Part shown: one piece after another, positions 7,428 to 16,235 of the stretch
Position numbering within the stretch: the first letter of the stretch is position 1
How the letters are laid out: each line of letters opens with the position of its first letter
NCBI GenBank assembly: GCA_958295765.1
Contig: CATQHB010000002.1
Span: forward strand, 752,091 to 816,090
Source of the DNA: an uncultured Dehalococcoidia bacterium
Lineage (GTDB): Bacteria; Chloroflexota; Dehalococcoidia; Lucifugimonadales; UBA3495
DNA: 64,000 nucleotides
Reading direction: 5' to 3'
Translations under genes and position numbers: made by a program
Notes under the pieces: generated by a model
What the model saw: only the letters and a program-made list of their open reading frames with translations
Told to the model about the DNA's origin: nothing
Database searches by the model: none

Positions 7428-9320
7428 ATGGCGCTACTACGGCTTCTCCAGCCTCGCTGGTTTATCTATACCGCACTTATGGTTGTTTTGATTGCGGCCG
7501 TTGCTTGCGGCTCTTCGGCGCCGGAATCGGTGACGCCGGCCGAACAGCCGGCCCAGCAAAGCGCGGCGCCGGCCAGCCAACCGGCTCAGCCGGCCGCCCA
7601 GTCCGCCGCTCCGGCCGCGGCGCCGGCCGCAGCGGCCCCGGTACAACCGGCCCCCACCGTCAGCGCCGTGGTAGGCCAGGGCGCCATCGGCACCGGAGCC
7701 AAAGCGGCGCCTACTCCCGTACCTACCGCCGTCCCCCAGGCGGCCGTTATGGTTGAACCGGCCGAGCCGGCCGTCTCCCGGTTGGAAGTTGCCCGTGGCC
7801 CCACCACCAGAGACCTGGCCGACCCGGTGGCCGGTCGCGGCGACCTGCCGGTGATTTTGCCGATGTTTGAGGGACTGGTTCAGTTTGACCAGTACACCGA
7901 TTCCCAGCCGATGCTGTCCCCGGAATGGGAAGTCAATGATGACTTCAGCATCTGGACCTTCACGCTCCAGGAAGGCATCCCCTTCCACAAGGGTTGGGGT
8001 GAACTCAGCGCCAAGGACGTGGCCCATACGATGGGTCAGGAACGGCGCCTGGACCACTTTGACGGACGGGCGGCGACCTGGCGGGACTTGTTGAACCGGG
8101 TGGAGATGCCCGACGGCCCCGACGGCTCCACGGTGGCACTGCACCTGAACAAGCCCGAACCGATTATGACCACCTATATGAGCACCAACTACACCACCGT
8201 CATCCGAAGCAAAGACCATTGGGATGAGAACGGCGGCCAGTTGGGGGCGGACTTTGAGGCCAATGACGCCGGCGTCAGGCTGATGGCTAACGACCCCATC
8301 GGCACCGGCCCTTACCAGTTCGTGGAACACGCCGAGGCCCAGCACCTGCTTTATGAGGCTACCGATTATCAGCATTGGCGCAAGACGCCGGACTTCCCGG
8401 AACTCAAGATTAGCTTCGTCCGGGAACCCTCCACCCAGTTGGCGATGCTGGTAGCCGGCGAGGTGCACGCCGCCGAGATTCCCCGGGACCTCCAGGTAGG
8501 CGCGCAGGCCGTCGGGATGAAGGTAATCTCCGGCACCACTCCGGCCATCCGGCTGGTGGGCTTCTTCGGTGGCAACTACCTGCCCGACCATGAAAACTAT
8601 GACCCCAAGGAGCCGATGACTATGCCCCTGGTGCGCCAGGCGATGAACCGGGCCATCGACCGCCAGGAAATTAACGACGTCTTCTTCGGCGGGCGCGCCG
8701 AGTTGATGATGCAGACCCACTCTCACGAAAAGTTCCCCGGCTGGCAACCCGCCTGGGAAGGCCGTTTTGAGTCGGAGTACGGCTATGACCCGGAACTGGC
8801 TAAGGAACAGTTGGCCGAGGCCGGCTTCTCCGAAGGGTTCGAGATTACCCAGCTTTCCTACCCGCGCCCCGGCCTGCCGGAGATGCTGGACATCGCCGAA
8901 CTGGTCGCCGACTACTGGCGGGAAATTGGCGTTGAGGTGAACTTCAAGCCGGTAGAGGGGGCGGTTTACAGCTCCCAGCTGCGGGCCAAAGAGGTGAACA
9001 ACACCGCTTGGCTGCACACCGGCAGCTTCACCGAGCCGACCCGGGCCATCTTCGTTTATCACTACAGCAAGGCCGCCAGCCCCCGCTACGAGTCCGAGTT
9101 CTTCACCGAGAAGTACGAGGCCCTGGAGGTTGCGGCCACTGCCGAGGCGCGGGATGACCTGATTCGGGAAATGGGCGAGAACTGTTTCGACACCTATTGC
9201 TCCATTCCCCTGTTCTGGGTGCCTTTCGAGTTTATGATTGACCCCGAAGTCATCGACGAATGGCTGACCCCCGGCGTCTTCGGAGTGCGCGACTTTGAGT
9301 ACGTCAAGGCCGCCAAATAA
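7428..9320 (+). CDS. Oligopeptide/nickel-type ABC transporter substrate-binding lipoprotein
   Basis: Extracytoplasmic solute-binding protein family 5 (DppA/OppA type), 630 residues. A signal peptide with lipobox IAAVAC puts the lipidated Cys at residue 27. A long low-complexity Ala/Pro/Gln linker follows (about residues 30-105), which would tether the binding domain at a distance from the membrane. The family 5 fold follows, with typical segments PMLSPEWEVNDD and WTFTLQEGIPFHKGWGELSA. Ligands are peptides or other small solutes; specificity is unknown. A GGAGGG ribosome site precedes the ATG. The matching permeases follow at 9708 and 10691 after a repeat-filled gap. Confidence 0.93.
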   Translation: MALLRLLQPRWFIYTALMVVLIAAVACGSSAPESVTPAEQPAQQSAAPASQPAQPAAQSAAPAAAPAAAAPVQPAPTVSAVVGQGAIGTGAKAAPTPVPTAVPQAAVMVEPAEPAVSRLEVARGPTTRDLADPVAGRGDLPVILPMFEGLVQFDQYTDSQPMLSPEWEVNDDFSIWTFTLQEGIPFHKGWGELSAKDVAHTMGQERRLDHFDGRAATWRDLLNRVEMPDGPDGSTVALHLNKPEPIMTTYMSTNYTTVIRSKDHWDENGGQLGADFEANDAGVRLMANDPIGTGPYQFVEHAEAQHLLYEATDYQHWRKTPDFPELKISFVREPSTQLAMLVAGEVHAAEIPRDLQVGAQAVGMKVISGTTPAIRLVGFFGGNYLPDHENYDPKEPMTMPLVRQAMNRAIDRQEINDVFFGGRAELMMQTHSHEKFPGWQPAWEGRFESEYGYDPELAKEQLAEAGFSEGFEITQLSYPRPGLPEMLDIAELVADYWREIGVEVNFKPVEGAVYSSQLRAKEVNNTAWLHTGSFTEPTRAIFVYHYSKAASPRYESEFFTEKYEALEVAATAEARDDLIREMGENCFDTYCSIPLFWVPFEFMIDPEVIDEWLTPGVFGVRDFEYVKAAK

Positions 9321-9707
9321 GGGCGCCGGTTCGCACCACGCGTTGGTATCGTTATCGGCGTAGGGGCGGGTTGGCAAACCCGCCCCACCAGTATCAAGCA
9401 AAGGTACGCCGGATAGGGACAAGTTACCCTGTCCGGTCATAAGTTACCTGGTTGGTTCCCAATCCGCTCACGGTGAGCAACCCGCTCAGTTACTCGATCC
9501 GCTCATGGTGAGCAACCGGCTCAGTTACCTAACCCGCTCATGGTGAGCTTGTCGAACCACCCCAGCCAATCCTTTGACCGCCTCAGGATGAGCGGCGCAA
9601 AGCGGGATTGGCTTGATAGGTATAGGGCCGGTTTCAAGCCGGCTCAATAGCCCCAAACCCCTGAATGAGATAACCCTGGCTCAGATAGTAGATAGTAAAG
9701 GTTAGCA
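9321..9707. repeat. 387-bp gap with family A hairpin and degraded family B repeats
   Basis: No gene is supported. 9360-9390 is a family A palindrome (TAGGGGCGGGTTGG, then AACCCGCCCC). 9466-9570 holds three family B half-copies in the same orientation, each with the small palindrome CGCTCA-N-TGAGC, the third extending into GCTTGTCGAACCACC. It separates the binding protein from its permeases, so a processed or attenuated polycistronic transcript is possible. Confidence 0.6.
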
Positions 9708-10643
9708 ATGCAGCGATACATCATCGTCCGTTTGGCCCAGAGCATTATAGTGCTGTTCGCGGTGAGCATTATAATCTTTGGCCTGGCCCGGGTCTCCGGC
9801 AATCCTATGGACGTGCTACTGCCCGACGACGCCGGCCCGGAAGAATTCGAGTTGATGGAAAAGAAGTGGGGTCTGGACCGGCCGCTGCATATGCAATACC
9901 TCGCTTTCCTCGGCAACGCCCTGGTCGGCGATTTTGGCCGCTCGGTGCAGCACCCCACCCGGGAAGCTATGGACCTGGTGCTCAAGCGGTTTCCCGCCAC
10001 TCTGATGCTGGCCGGGCTGGCCCTGATAATCTCCATTGTCATCGCCTTTCCCGTCGGCGTACTGTCGGCGGTCAAGAAAGACAGTATGCCCGACTATTTA
10101 GCCAAAGTTTTTGCCTTGATGGGCCAGTCGGCCCCTTCCTTCTGGGTAGCGATTATGCTGATGTGGATTTTCGCCGTCCAGCTTAACTGGCTGCCCACCT
10201 CCGGCCGGGGCGATCCGGGCTGGGACCGGGTGGTGCACCTCATCCTGCCGGCGCTGGCAATCGGCTGGTATCAGGTAGCCGCCCTGATGCGGTTGGTGCG
10301 TTCCTCCATGCTGGAGGTGCTGGACAGCGAGTTTATCAAGCTGGCCCGGGTCAAGGGCGTGTCCGAGGCGCGGGTAACCTGGAAACACGCCCTCCGAAAC
10401 GCCTCCATTGCCCCGGTAACCCTGTTGGGCCTGCTGGTGGCCCAGTTGGTAACCGGCACGGTAGTTACCGAGACCGTATTTTCCTACCCCGGCGTGGGCC
10501 TGCTGGCCGTTGACGCCATCCGCAACCGCGACTTTCAGGTAATGCAGACCATTGTGCTGGTCTTTGCCGTGATTTTCGTGGGCATCAACCTGTTCGTGGA
10601 CATCATTTACGCTTACATTGACCCCCGTATTCGTTATGCCTGA
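9708..10643 (+). CDS. ABC transporter permease, DppB/OppB type
   Basis: Inner-membrane permease of 311 residues with about six TM helices. It opens with [20 protein letters not shown], the usual DppB start, then the [27 protein letters not shown] periplasmic loop. The BPD_transp_1 domain ends with the EAA-loop region [20 protein letters not shown], which contacts the ATPase. It forms a heterodimer with the next gene, 47 bp downstream. Together with the 7428 lipoprotein this makes an oligopeptide-type importer. Confidence 0.92.
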   Translation: MQRYIIVRLAQSIIVLFAVSIIIFGLARVSGNPMDVLLPDDAGPEEFELMEKKWGLDRPLHMQYLAFLGNALVGDFGRSVQHPTREAMDLVLKRFPATLMLAGLALIISIVIAFPVGVLSAVKKDSMPDYLAKVFALMGQSAPSFWVAIMLMWIFAVQLNWLPTSGRGDPGWDRVVHLILPALAIGWYQVAALMRLVRSSMLEVLDSEFIKLARVKGVSEARVTWKHALRNASIAPVTLLGLLVAQLVTGTVVTETVFSYPGVGLLAVDAIRNRDFQVMQTIVLVFAVIFVGINLFVDIIYAYIDPRIRYA

Positions 10644-10690
10644 CCGGCCAGGCCCGGCGACAAGGCCGGAGCCGCCTCAAGAGGTGTCTT

Positions 10691-11629
10691 ATGGATATTG
10701 GTAGAATCGCCGGGCCGGTGCCCCGGCTGGCCCCCACCGGGGTGGCCCGAATCGTGGGCGAAGCGCGGCGTTATCCCGTAATTCCGCTGTTTATCCTGAT
10801 TGCGCTGCTCATCATACCGGCGATCTTCGCTGAGGTTATCGCTCCCCATTCTCCTTACGAAGTCAATCCCCGGGAGCGGCTCACCCCGCCGGCCTGGTCC
10901 GGCGCCCAATACCTGAACGGCGTTCAAGTCCGCCCGGAGGGTAGCTGGAACAACATCCTGGGCACCGACAAGTTGGGCCGGGACGTGTTGAGTCGCATTA
11001 TGCACGGCGCCCGGATTTCCCTCAGCATTTCCCTGCTGGCAATCCTGGCCGGCGGGGTGGTCGGCAGCGCCCTCGGAGTGCTGGCCGGTTACTTCGGCGG
11101 CTGGCTGGACCACATAGTAATGCGCCTGGTGGATATTTTTATCACCATTCCGGGCCTGCTCTTTGCCCTGGTGCTGGCGATAGTGTTAGGGCCAAGTTTC
11201 GGCACCATTGTCCTGGTAGTGGCGGTGATATTATGGCCCCGCTTTGCCCGGATGTCCCGGGCCGAAACTTTAAGTATGCGCGGGCGGGACTTTGTCAGCC
11301 GGGCCAAGGTATCCGGGGCCTCCAACACCCGCATAATGCTCCGCCACATCTTCCCCAACGTAGTCAACCCGCTGGTGGTACTGGTTACGCTGGAAGTGGG
11401 CCACGTGATACTGCTGGAGGCCACCCTCAGTTTCCTGGGGGCCGGCATCCCCCGCCCCATACCGGCCTGGGGCCTGATGGTCTCCGATGGGCGGGACCTG
11501 ATTATCGGCGGCAACGGCTGGTGGGTATCCCTGTTCCCCGGCCTGGCAATCCTGCTGGTGGTGCTGTCGATGAACCTCTCCGGCGACTGGCTCCGGGACA
11601 AGCTGGACCCGAAGTTGAGAAACCGTTAG
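10691..11629 (+). CDS. ABC transporter permease, DppC/OppC type
   Basis: The second permease of the importer has 312 residues. The N-terminal OppC_N segment has one TM helix (about residues 35-58). The core loop [20 protein letters not shown] is the diagnostic DppC motif. The BPD_transp_1 domain carries the EAA region [20 protein letters not shown]. The start ATG 10691 follows an AGAGGTG ribosome site. No DppD/DppF ATPase genes follow; a repeat array begins right after the stop, so the ATPases must be encoded elsewhere or shared. Confidence 0.92.
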   Translation: MDIGRIAGPVPRLAPTGVARIVGEARRYPVIPLFILIALLIIPAIFAEVIAPHSPYEVNPRERLTPPAWSGAQYLNGVQVRPEGSWNNILGTDKLGRDVLSRIMHGARISLSISLLAILAGGVVGSALGVLAGYFGGWLDHIVMRLVDIFITIPGLLFALVLAIVLGPSFGTIVLVVAVILWPRFARMSRAETLSMRGRDFVSRAKVSGASNTRIMLRHIFPNVVNPLVVLVTLEVGHVILLEATLSFLGAGIPRPIPAWGLMVSDGRDLIIGGNGWWVSLFPGLAILLVVLSMNLSGDWLRDKLDPKLRNR

Positions 11630-12252
11630 CGGGGTGGTTCGACAAGCTCACCATGAGCGGATCGGGCAACTTGCGGAGTCGGAGTCATCCCCCCGCTCAT
11701 CCTGAGCCTGTCGAAGGATAAGGGTTAGGCTGGGGTGGTTCGACAAGCTCACCATGAGCGGTTTGGGCAACTTGCGGAGTCGGAGTCATCCCCCCGCTCA
11801 TCCTGAGCCTGTCGAAGGATAAGGATTAGGCCGGGGTGGTTCGACAAGCTCACCATGAGCGGGTTGAGCGGGAGCGGATTAGGTATGAGTGGGTTGGATG
11901 GCTTGCAGGGCTGGCGACCGGCTCATCCTGGGTCAACCCCCGCTCATCCTGAGCCTGTCGAAGGACTAGGATAAGGCTGGGTGGTTCGACAAGCTCACCA
12001 TGAGCGGATTGGGCAACTTGTGGAGTCGTAGTCATCCCCCCGCTCATCCTGAGCCGGTCGAAGGATTAGGGTTATGCCGGGGTGGTTCGACAAGCTCACC
12101 ATGAGCGGGTTGAGCGTGAGCGGATTGGGCAAGAGCGGGTTGGACAACTTGCGGGGCCGGTAGCCCGCCTACCCTGCACCGGCCCCCCGCTCATCCTGAG
12201 CCTGTCGAAGGACGCCCCCGGGGTGAAAAAATCTCCGCCTGCGGAGACTGTT
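11630..12252. repeat. Five-unit tandem array of family B inverted repeats
   Basis: Units begin at 11631, 11732, 11833, 11979 and 12079, so the period is about 100 bp with one longer unit. Each unit has a left arm GGTGGTTCGACAAGCTCACC, about 35 variable bases, then a right arm CCCCGCTCATCCTGAGCCTG followed by TCGAAGGA. The two arms are imperfect inverted copies, so each unit can fold into a long hairpin. The region holds no gene. The longest frame that enters it (from 12082) is an artefact; the real downstream start is 12253. Confidence 0.85.
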
Positions 12253-13296
12253 ATGCACTTTGGAGTTTTCCTCGAGTTCCCCCGGCGCGCCGAGGGAACT
12301 TATCAAGATGCTTTTGATGCCTCCTTTGCCCTGGTTGACGCGGCGGAGCGGCTGGGGGTGGAATCGGTCTGGTTGGCCGAGTATCACTTCAACCCCGGCC
12401 GGGTTCTCTCCTCCCCGATAATGATTGCCACCGCCATCGCCGCCCGCACGGAACGAATCCGAATCGGCCTGGCCGTCCAGTGCCTGCCCCTGGGCCACCC
12501 GGTACGCCTGGCGGAAGAGGCGGCAACGCTGGACCAACTTAGCGGCGGTCGCCTGGAGTACGGCGTGGGCCGCGGCACCTTCCCCAATGTCCACGAAGGC
12601 TTTAACACCCCCTTTGCCGAAAGCCGGGGCCGTTTCGACGAGAGCCTGGAAATCATCAAACGCGCCTGGACTGAGGAATCCTTTACCTTTGAGGGTGAGT
12701 ATTACCAGTGCCGGGACCTGTGCGTAGAACCCAAGCCCCGGCAGACCCCCCACCCGCCCATCCGGGTTGGCATCACCTCGGCGGAGTCCTTTCCCATCAT
12801 TGGCAGTATGGGTTATCCCATCCTCATCAACCCGTCCCGCGTGTTCACCTTCCCGGAGTTGGCCGGCCACATTGCGGAGTACCGCCGGGCCTGGCGGGAG
12901 GCCGGTCATAACGGTGAGCCGGAGGTGGGCTTGCGGGTTCCGGTCTATGTGGCCGAGACGGTCGAGCGGGCTTATGCCGACCCTCGGGAAGGCGCCGAGT
13001 TTATGGCCCAGCGTTTGGGTTTGCGGGTCGCCAGCTACGCTACCTATGGCGGCACCACCGGCGACTGGCAGTCCCAAGGCGACAAGATTCTGGGTATGGA
13101 CTACGACGATTGGCTGCGGGATAAGGTGGCCTATGGCACGCCGGAAATGGTGGCCGACCGCCTCCGCCAACTGCAAGAGGAACTGGCCCTGACCCAAATC
13201 ATCTACGAGATAGACCTGGGCAACCACCTCCCCTACGACCTGCAAATGAACTCGCTGCGCCTGTTCAATGAAGAGGTAGTACCCAGGTTTAGTTGA
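12253..13296 (+). CDS. LLM-class (luciferase-like) flavin-dependent oxidoreductase
   Basis: Bacterial luciferase-fold monooxygenase/reductase using FMN or F420, 347 residues. The start MHFGVFLEFPRR and AERLGVESVWLAEYHF are typical of the group. RTERIRIGLAVQCLPLGHPVRLAEEAA and LSGGRLEYGVGRGTF form the conserved TIM-barrel core. I chose ATG 12253 because it opens the conserved domain and has GCGGAG six bases upstream; upstream codons lie in the repeat array. CofE in this window shows that the cell makes F420, so F420 dependence is plausible, but the sequence alone does not separate it from FMN-type members. Confidence 0.9.
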   Translation: MHFGVFLEFPRRAEGTYQDAFDASFALVDAAERLGVESVWLAEYHFNPGRVLSSPIMIATAIAARTERIRIGLAVQCLPLGHPVRLAEEAATLDQLSGGRLEYGVGRGTFPNVHEGFNTPFAESRGRFDESLEIIKRAWTEESFTFEGEYYQCRDLCVEPKPRQTPHPPIRVGITSAESFPIIGSMGYPILINPSRVFTFPELAGHIAEYRRAWREAGHNGEPEVGLRVPVYVAETVERAYADPREGAEFMAQRLGLRVASYATYGGTTGDWQSQGDKILGMDYDDWLRDKVAYGTPEMVADRLRQLQEELALTQIIYEIDLGNHLPYDLQMNSLRLFNEEVVPRFS

Positions 13297-13841
13297 TTGC
13301 GCCGGCCGTTGTGGGTAGGGGCGGTTCGCGAACCGTCCCTACCTACCCCGACGAAAACACCGACAAGGAAAACACCGATGCTGGTATTTGTCGCCAGGCC
13401 ACGCCGCACTGTTCGGTAGGGGCGGGTTTATAACCCGCCCTCGTTCCGGCGTCAGTACCGTTCAGCTATAGCGGCGCCGGTTCTCTGAGCCGCGTTTGCC
13501 GTTGCGGGTAGGGGCGGTTCGCGAACCGCCCCTACGCCGATGAAAACACCGATGCTGGTATTTGTCGCCAAGCCACGCCGCACTGTTCGGTAGGGGCGGG
13601 TTTATAACCCGCCTGCGTTCCGGCGTCAGTACCGTTCAGCTATAGCGGCGTCGGTTCTCCGAACCTAACTTGTCGTTGGGGGTCGGGCGGGTTATAAACC
13701 CGCCCCTACACCGACGAAAATGCGGACAAGGAAAACACCGACAAGCGTTGAAAACCCCGGCCAATCCCCAATTACGGCAATGGCCTGGATTTCCGGCATC
13801 ATTTCCGGGCAAGGCAGCCATTAGCGGGTTAAATCGGCGGC
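13297..13841. repeat. 545-bp gap with an imperfect tandem duplication of family A palindromes
   Basis: A ~190-bp unit (13306-13498) is repeated at 13499-13673 with about 19 bases missing. A third partial copy follows at 13674-13750. Each full unit carries the palindrome TAGGGGCGGTTCGCGAACCG, then GATGCTGGTATTTGTCGCCA, then a second palindrome CGGGTTTATAACCCG. No gene is seen; short minus-strand frames here are repeat artefacts. Confidence 0.8.
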
Positions 13842-14681
13842 CTAGCTCTGAAACTTGGTCTGTTTGTTGAAAACTTGCCGTGCCAGCCCCCGGCTTTGTC
13901 TGGCAATCGGCGCCCCGGTGTAAAAGGTCAGGTGGAAGAACAGTTCGTTTATTTGTTCCTCGGTCAGTCCGACCCGACGCGCGCCCCGGATGTGATTGGT
14001 CAGGGCAACTTCGCTGCCGGTTATGGTCAGGGCGGCCAGGGTGCAAATCATCCGGCTTTGGGTATCCAGGCCGGGCCGGGGCCAGACCGATCCCCACAGG
14101 TATTCCAGCAAGTAACGCTCCCAGTCGTCATCCACCGGGTCGGCAGCAGTGCCGGCAGTGTCGCCAGCACCGGCGCCGGCAGCAGCGCCGGCAATGCTTA
14201 CGTCGCCCAAAACCTCCTGCCGTTTCGCCAAACCCCGGCGGTACAACTCCTCCGGGTCTTCGGTGGGGTCAAAGACTCGGTAGGGCTGCACCACAATGGC
14301 GCGCTCCTGGAAAACGTTGTTGGCAATGTCCAGGGCCGTGGTGCCAATGGGAGCGCCGGCGTAGAAAAATATCTGAAGGATTATCTCCACAATCTGGGCG
14401 GGGGAAAGGCCCAAGTCCAAGCCGCTTTCGATATGCCCTTTCAGGTTGTCGTCCCGCCGCAGCACGGCGATTATGGAGATGGTAGCCATACTGCGCTGCT
14501 CAATGTTCAGGCCCGGGCGGTTCCACAGGACGCCGAAACAAGCCTCGCCGATAATCCGCCACAAGTCCGGCGCAATCGTGCTGAGCATCGGGTTGACCAC
14601 CGGCACGCCGTCGGCGTCGGCCCGGCCCAGCCGGGACAAAATCGGATAGCCGGATCGAAACCGCTCATCTAACGTAGCCAT
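13842..14681 (-). CDS. Protein with two carboxymuconolactone decarboxylase (AhpD-like) domains
   Basis: This 279-residue protein has an N-terminal CMD domain (IIGEACFGVLWNRPGLNIEQ... LKGHIESGLDLGLSPAQIVE), a low-complexity Ala/Gly linker, then a second domain (YLLEYLWGSVWPRPGLDTQS... LTNHIRGARRVGLTEEQINE). Each copy keeps the conserved His of the NHxxxA region (GHIESG and NHIRGA), but neither shows the CxxC of peroxidase-type AhpD. A decarboxylase or lactonase-like role is therefore more likely than alkylhydroperoxidase. I placed the start at ATG 14681 (MATLDERF), preceded by GGGGGCGGG; an upstream TTG at 14726 is less convincing. Confidence 0.82.
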   Translation of the reverse strand: MATLDERFRSGYPILSRLGRADADGVPVVNPMLSTIAPDLWRIIGEACFGVLWNRPGLNIEQRSMATISIIAVLRRDDNLKGHIESGLDLGLSPAQIVEIILQIFFYAGAPIGTTALDIANNVFQERAIVVQPYRVFDPTEDPEELYRRGLAKRQEVLGDVSIAGAAAGAGAGDTAGTAADPVDDDWERYLLEYLWGSVWPRPGLDTQSRMICTLAALTITGSEVALTNHIRGARRVGLTEEQINELFFHLTFYTGAPIARQSRGLARQVFNKQTKFQS

Positions 14682-14730
14682 TTTCCCGCCCCCGCTCGTT
14701 GCTGATTGGTATTTGCTGATGGGCAAATGA

Positions 14731-14792
14731 TACCCTAACCGGCTGGGCCTGTCATTCCGCCCGCCGGGATTTTCCCGCCTGCGGTTAGGGTA
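14731..14792. repeat. Short inverted repeat between divergent genes
   Basis: TACCCTAACCG (14731-14741) pairs with CGGTTAGGGTA about 40 bases further on (near 14781-14791). It shares the TAGGGTATT end motif with the MITE-like element at 1134-1348, so it may be a derivative. Confidence 0.4.
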
Positions 14793-14815
14793 TTGCAGTT
14801 GGCATTGTCAGGTTG

Positions 14816-14844
14816 CTGACACTCAATAGGTATGATGTTATAAT
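14816..14844 (+). promoter_or_regulatory. Sigma-70 promoter of the molybdenum hydroxylase operon
   Basis: CTGACA (14816-14821), 17-base spacer, perfect TATAAT (14839-14844). Transcription would start near 14851. AAGGAGG (14854-14860) then lies almost at the mRNA 5' end, seven bases before the TTG start codon, giving a very short leader. Confidence 0.75.
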
Positions 14845-14867
14845 TGCCCCCGTAAGGAGGTGGGCAT

Positions 14868-15746
14868 TTGGAAGCTATTGAATATACCACACCGAAAACT
14901 TTGGCTGAGGCAGTGCAGGCGATGGCCGACAAGGGAGACCGCGCCCGCGCCCTGGCCGGCGGCACCGACCTGCTGGTGCAACTCCGGGGCGGGCGGCGCA
15001 GCGCCGACCTGATTGTTGACGTTAAAGATGTCCCGGAACTGAATCAAATATCCTATGACGCCCAGGACGGGCTGACCATTGGCGCGGCGGCGCCCTGCTA
15101 CCAGATTTACCAGGACCCGGCGGTGGCCGCCAACTATCCCGGCCTGGTGGACTCGGCATCCCTGATCGGCAGCATCCAGATTCAAGGGCGGGCCAGCCTG
15201 GGCGGGAATCTATGCAACTCGGCCCCCAGCGCGGACGCCATACCGGTGATGATTGCCCTGGGCGCCGTAGCCAACATTGCCGGCCCTAACGGAACCCGCC
15301 AGGTGGCGGTGGAGGATTTCTGCACCGGCCCCGGCCGCAACGTGCTGGAATCCGGCGAAGTCCTGGTATCCGTCACCATGCCCGCGCCGCAAGCCAATTC
15401 CGGCGCCAGTTACCTGCGTTTTATCCCCCGTAACGAAATGGACATCGCCGTGGCCGGCGTGGGCAGTTCAGTGGTACTGGACGCCTCCGGGCAGAACTTC
15501 GTTTCCGCCCGCATCTCCCTGGCCTCGGTGGCGCCGACGCCGGTGTTCTGCCGGGAGGCAGGGGCCAGTCTGTCCGGTAAGGCCGTGTCTGACGAAGCCG
15601 TCGAAGCGGCGGCGCAACTGGCGATGGCCGACGCCGTACCCATTAACGATATGCGCGGAACGGTGCGCCAGCGAATACACCTGGTTGGCGTCCTGACCCG
15701 CCGCACTTTGAATATCGCTATCCAGCGAGCCAGGGGAGAGGAGTAA
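14868..15746 (+). CDS. Molybdenum hydroxylase FAD-binding subunit (CoxM/XdhB-like)
   Basis: This is the medium subunit of a xanthine oxidase-family hydroxylase and passes electrons from the iron-sulfur subunit to FAD. It has 292 residues. AGGTDLL at residues 30-36 is the first FAD-pyrophosphate motif; TIGAAAPC and GRASLGGNLCNSAPSAD form the second. The C-terminal CO_deh_flav_C domain follows. The start is TTG 14868, chosen because AAGGAGG sits seven bases upstream. The small subunit starts 2 bp after the stop, in the M-S-L gene order typical of CoxMSL-type operons. Confidence 0.92.
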   Translation: MEAIEYTTPKTLAEAVQAMADKGDRARALAGGTDLLVQLRGGRRSADLIVDVKDVPELNQISYDAQDGLTIGAAAPCYQIYQDPAVAANYPGLVDSASLIGSIQIQGRASLGGNLCNSAPSADAIPVMIALGAVANIAGPNGTRQVAVEDFCTGPGRNVLESGEVLVSVTMPAPQANSGASYLRFIPRNEMDIAVAGVGSSVVLDASGQNFVSARISLASVAPTPVFCREAGASLSGKAVSDEAVEAAAQLAMADAVPINDMRGTVRQRIHLVGVLTRRTLNIAIQRARGEE

Positions 15747-15748
15747 CT

Positions 15749-16225
15749 ATGCCTGGAGTAGTCCACGTACAAACCACCATTAACGGCAATCCCACCGATT
15801 TTCTCTGCGAACCCCGCCAGAGCCTCCTTGAGGTGCTGCGGGACGTGCTGGGCATGACCGGCACCAAGGAAGGCTGCAACGACGGCAACTGCGGCGCCTG
15901 TACCGTCGTGTTCGACGGCCGCATTGTTACTTCCTGCCTGGTGCTCGGCGTTGAAGCCCAGGGCAAGGAAATAACCACCATTGAGGGCGTGGCCTCTCCT
16001 GAGGGGCTGCATCCGGTACAGCAAGCCTTCCTGGAGAACGCCGCCCTGCAATGCGGCATCTGCACCCCCGGTTTCATCGTCGCCACCAAGGCGTTGCTGG
16101 AGCAGGAACCCGACGCAGACGAGGGGCGCATCCGCCACTGGCTGGCCGGCAACCTCTGTCGCTGCACCGGCTACGACAAGATTGTCCGCGCCGTGCTGGA
16201 CGCCGAAACCAAGCTGAACGCCTAG
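15749..16225 (+). CDS. Molybdenum hydroxylase 2Fe-2S subunit (CoxS/XdhC-like)
   Basis: The small subunit, 158 residues, has two [2Fe-2S] clusters. The plant-ferredoxin-type cluster is bound by C43, C48, C51 and C63 (EGCNDGNCGACTVV then SC). The second is bound by C102, C105, C137 and C139 (QCGICTPGF and NLCRCTGYD). All eight ligands are intact. Length and motif order are standard. GGAGAGG lies just before the ATG and the large-subunit gene follows after 10 bp. Confidence 0.95.
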   Translation: MPGVVHVQTTINGNPTDFLCEPRQSLLEVLRDVLGMTGTKEGCNDGNCGACTVVFDGRIVTSCLVLGVEAQGKEITTIEGVASPEGLHPVQQAFLENAALQCGICTPGFIVATKALLEQEPDADEGRIRHWLAGNLCRCTGYDKIVRAVLDAETKLNA

Positions 16226-16235
16226 GAGGTGCGGT

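Noticed and set aside
7437..9440. 667-codon minus-strand open frame opposite the ABC binding protein
   Set aside because: Antisense shadow of a clear lipoprotein gene with promoter and ribosome site; no domain seen.
12082..12252. N-terminal extension of the luciferase-like oxidoreductase
   Set aside because: The extension is translated family B repeat; ATG 12253 has its own ribosome site and opens the conserved fold.
11630..12252. CRISPR array
   Set aside because: Regular ~100-bp units have long imperfect inverted arms and near-identical inner sequence, unlike short direct repeats with unique spacers; no cas genes are in the window.
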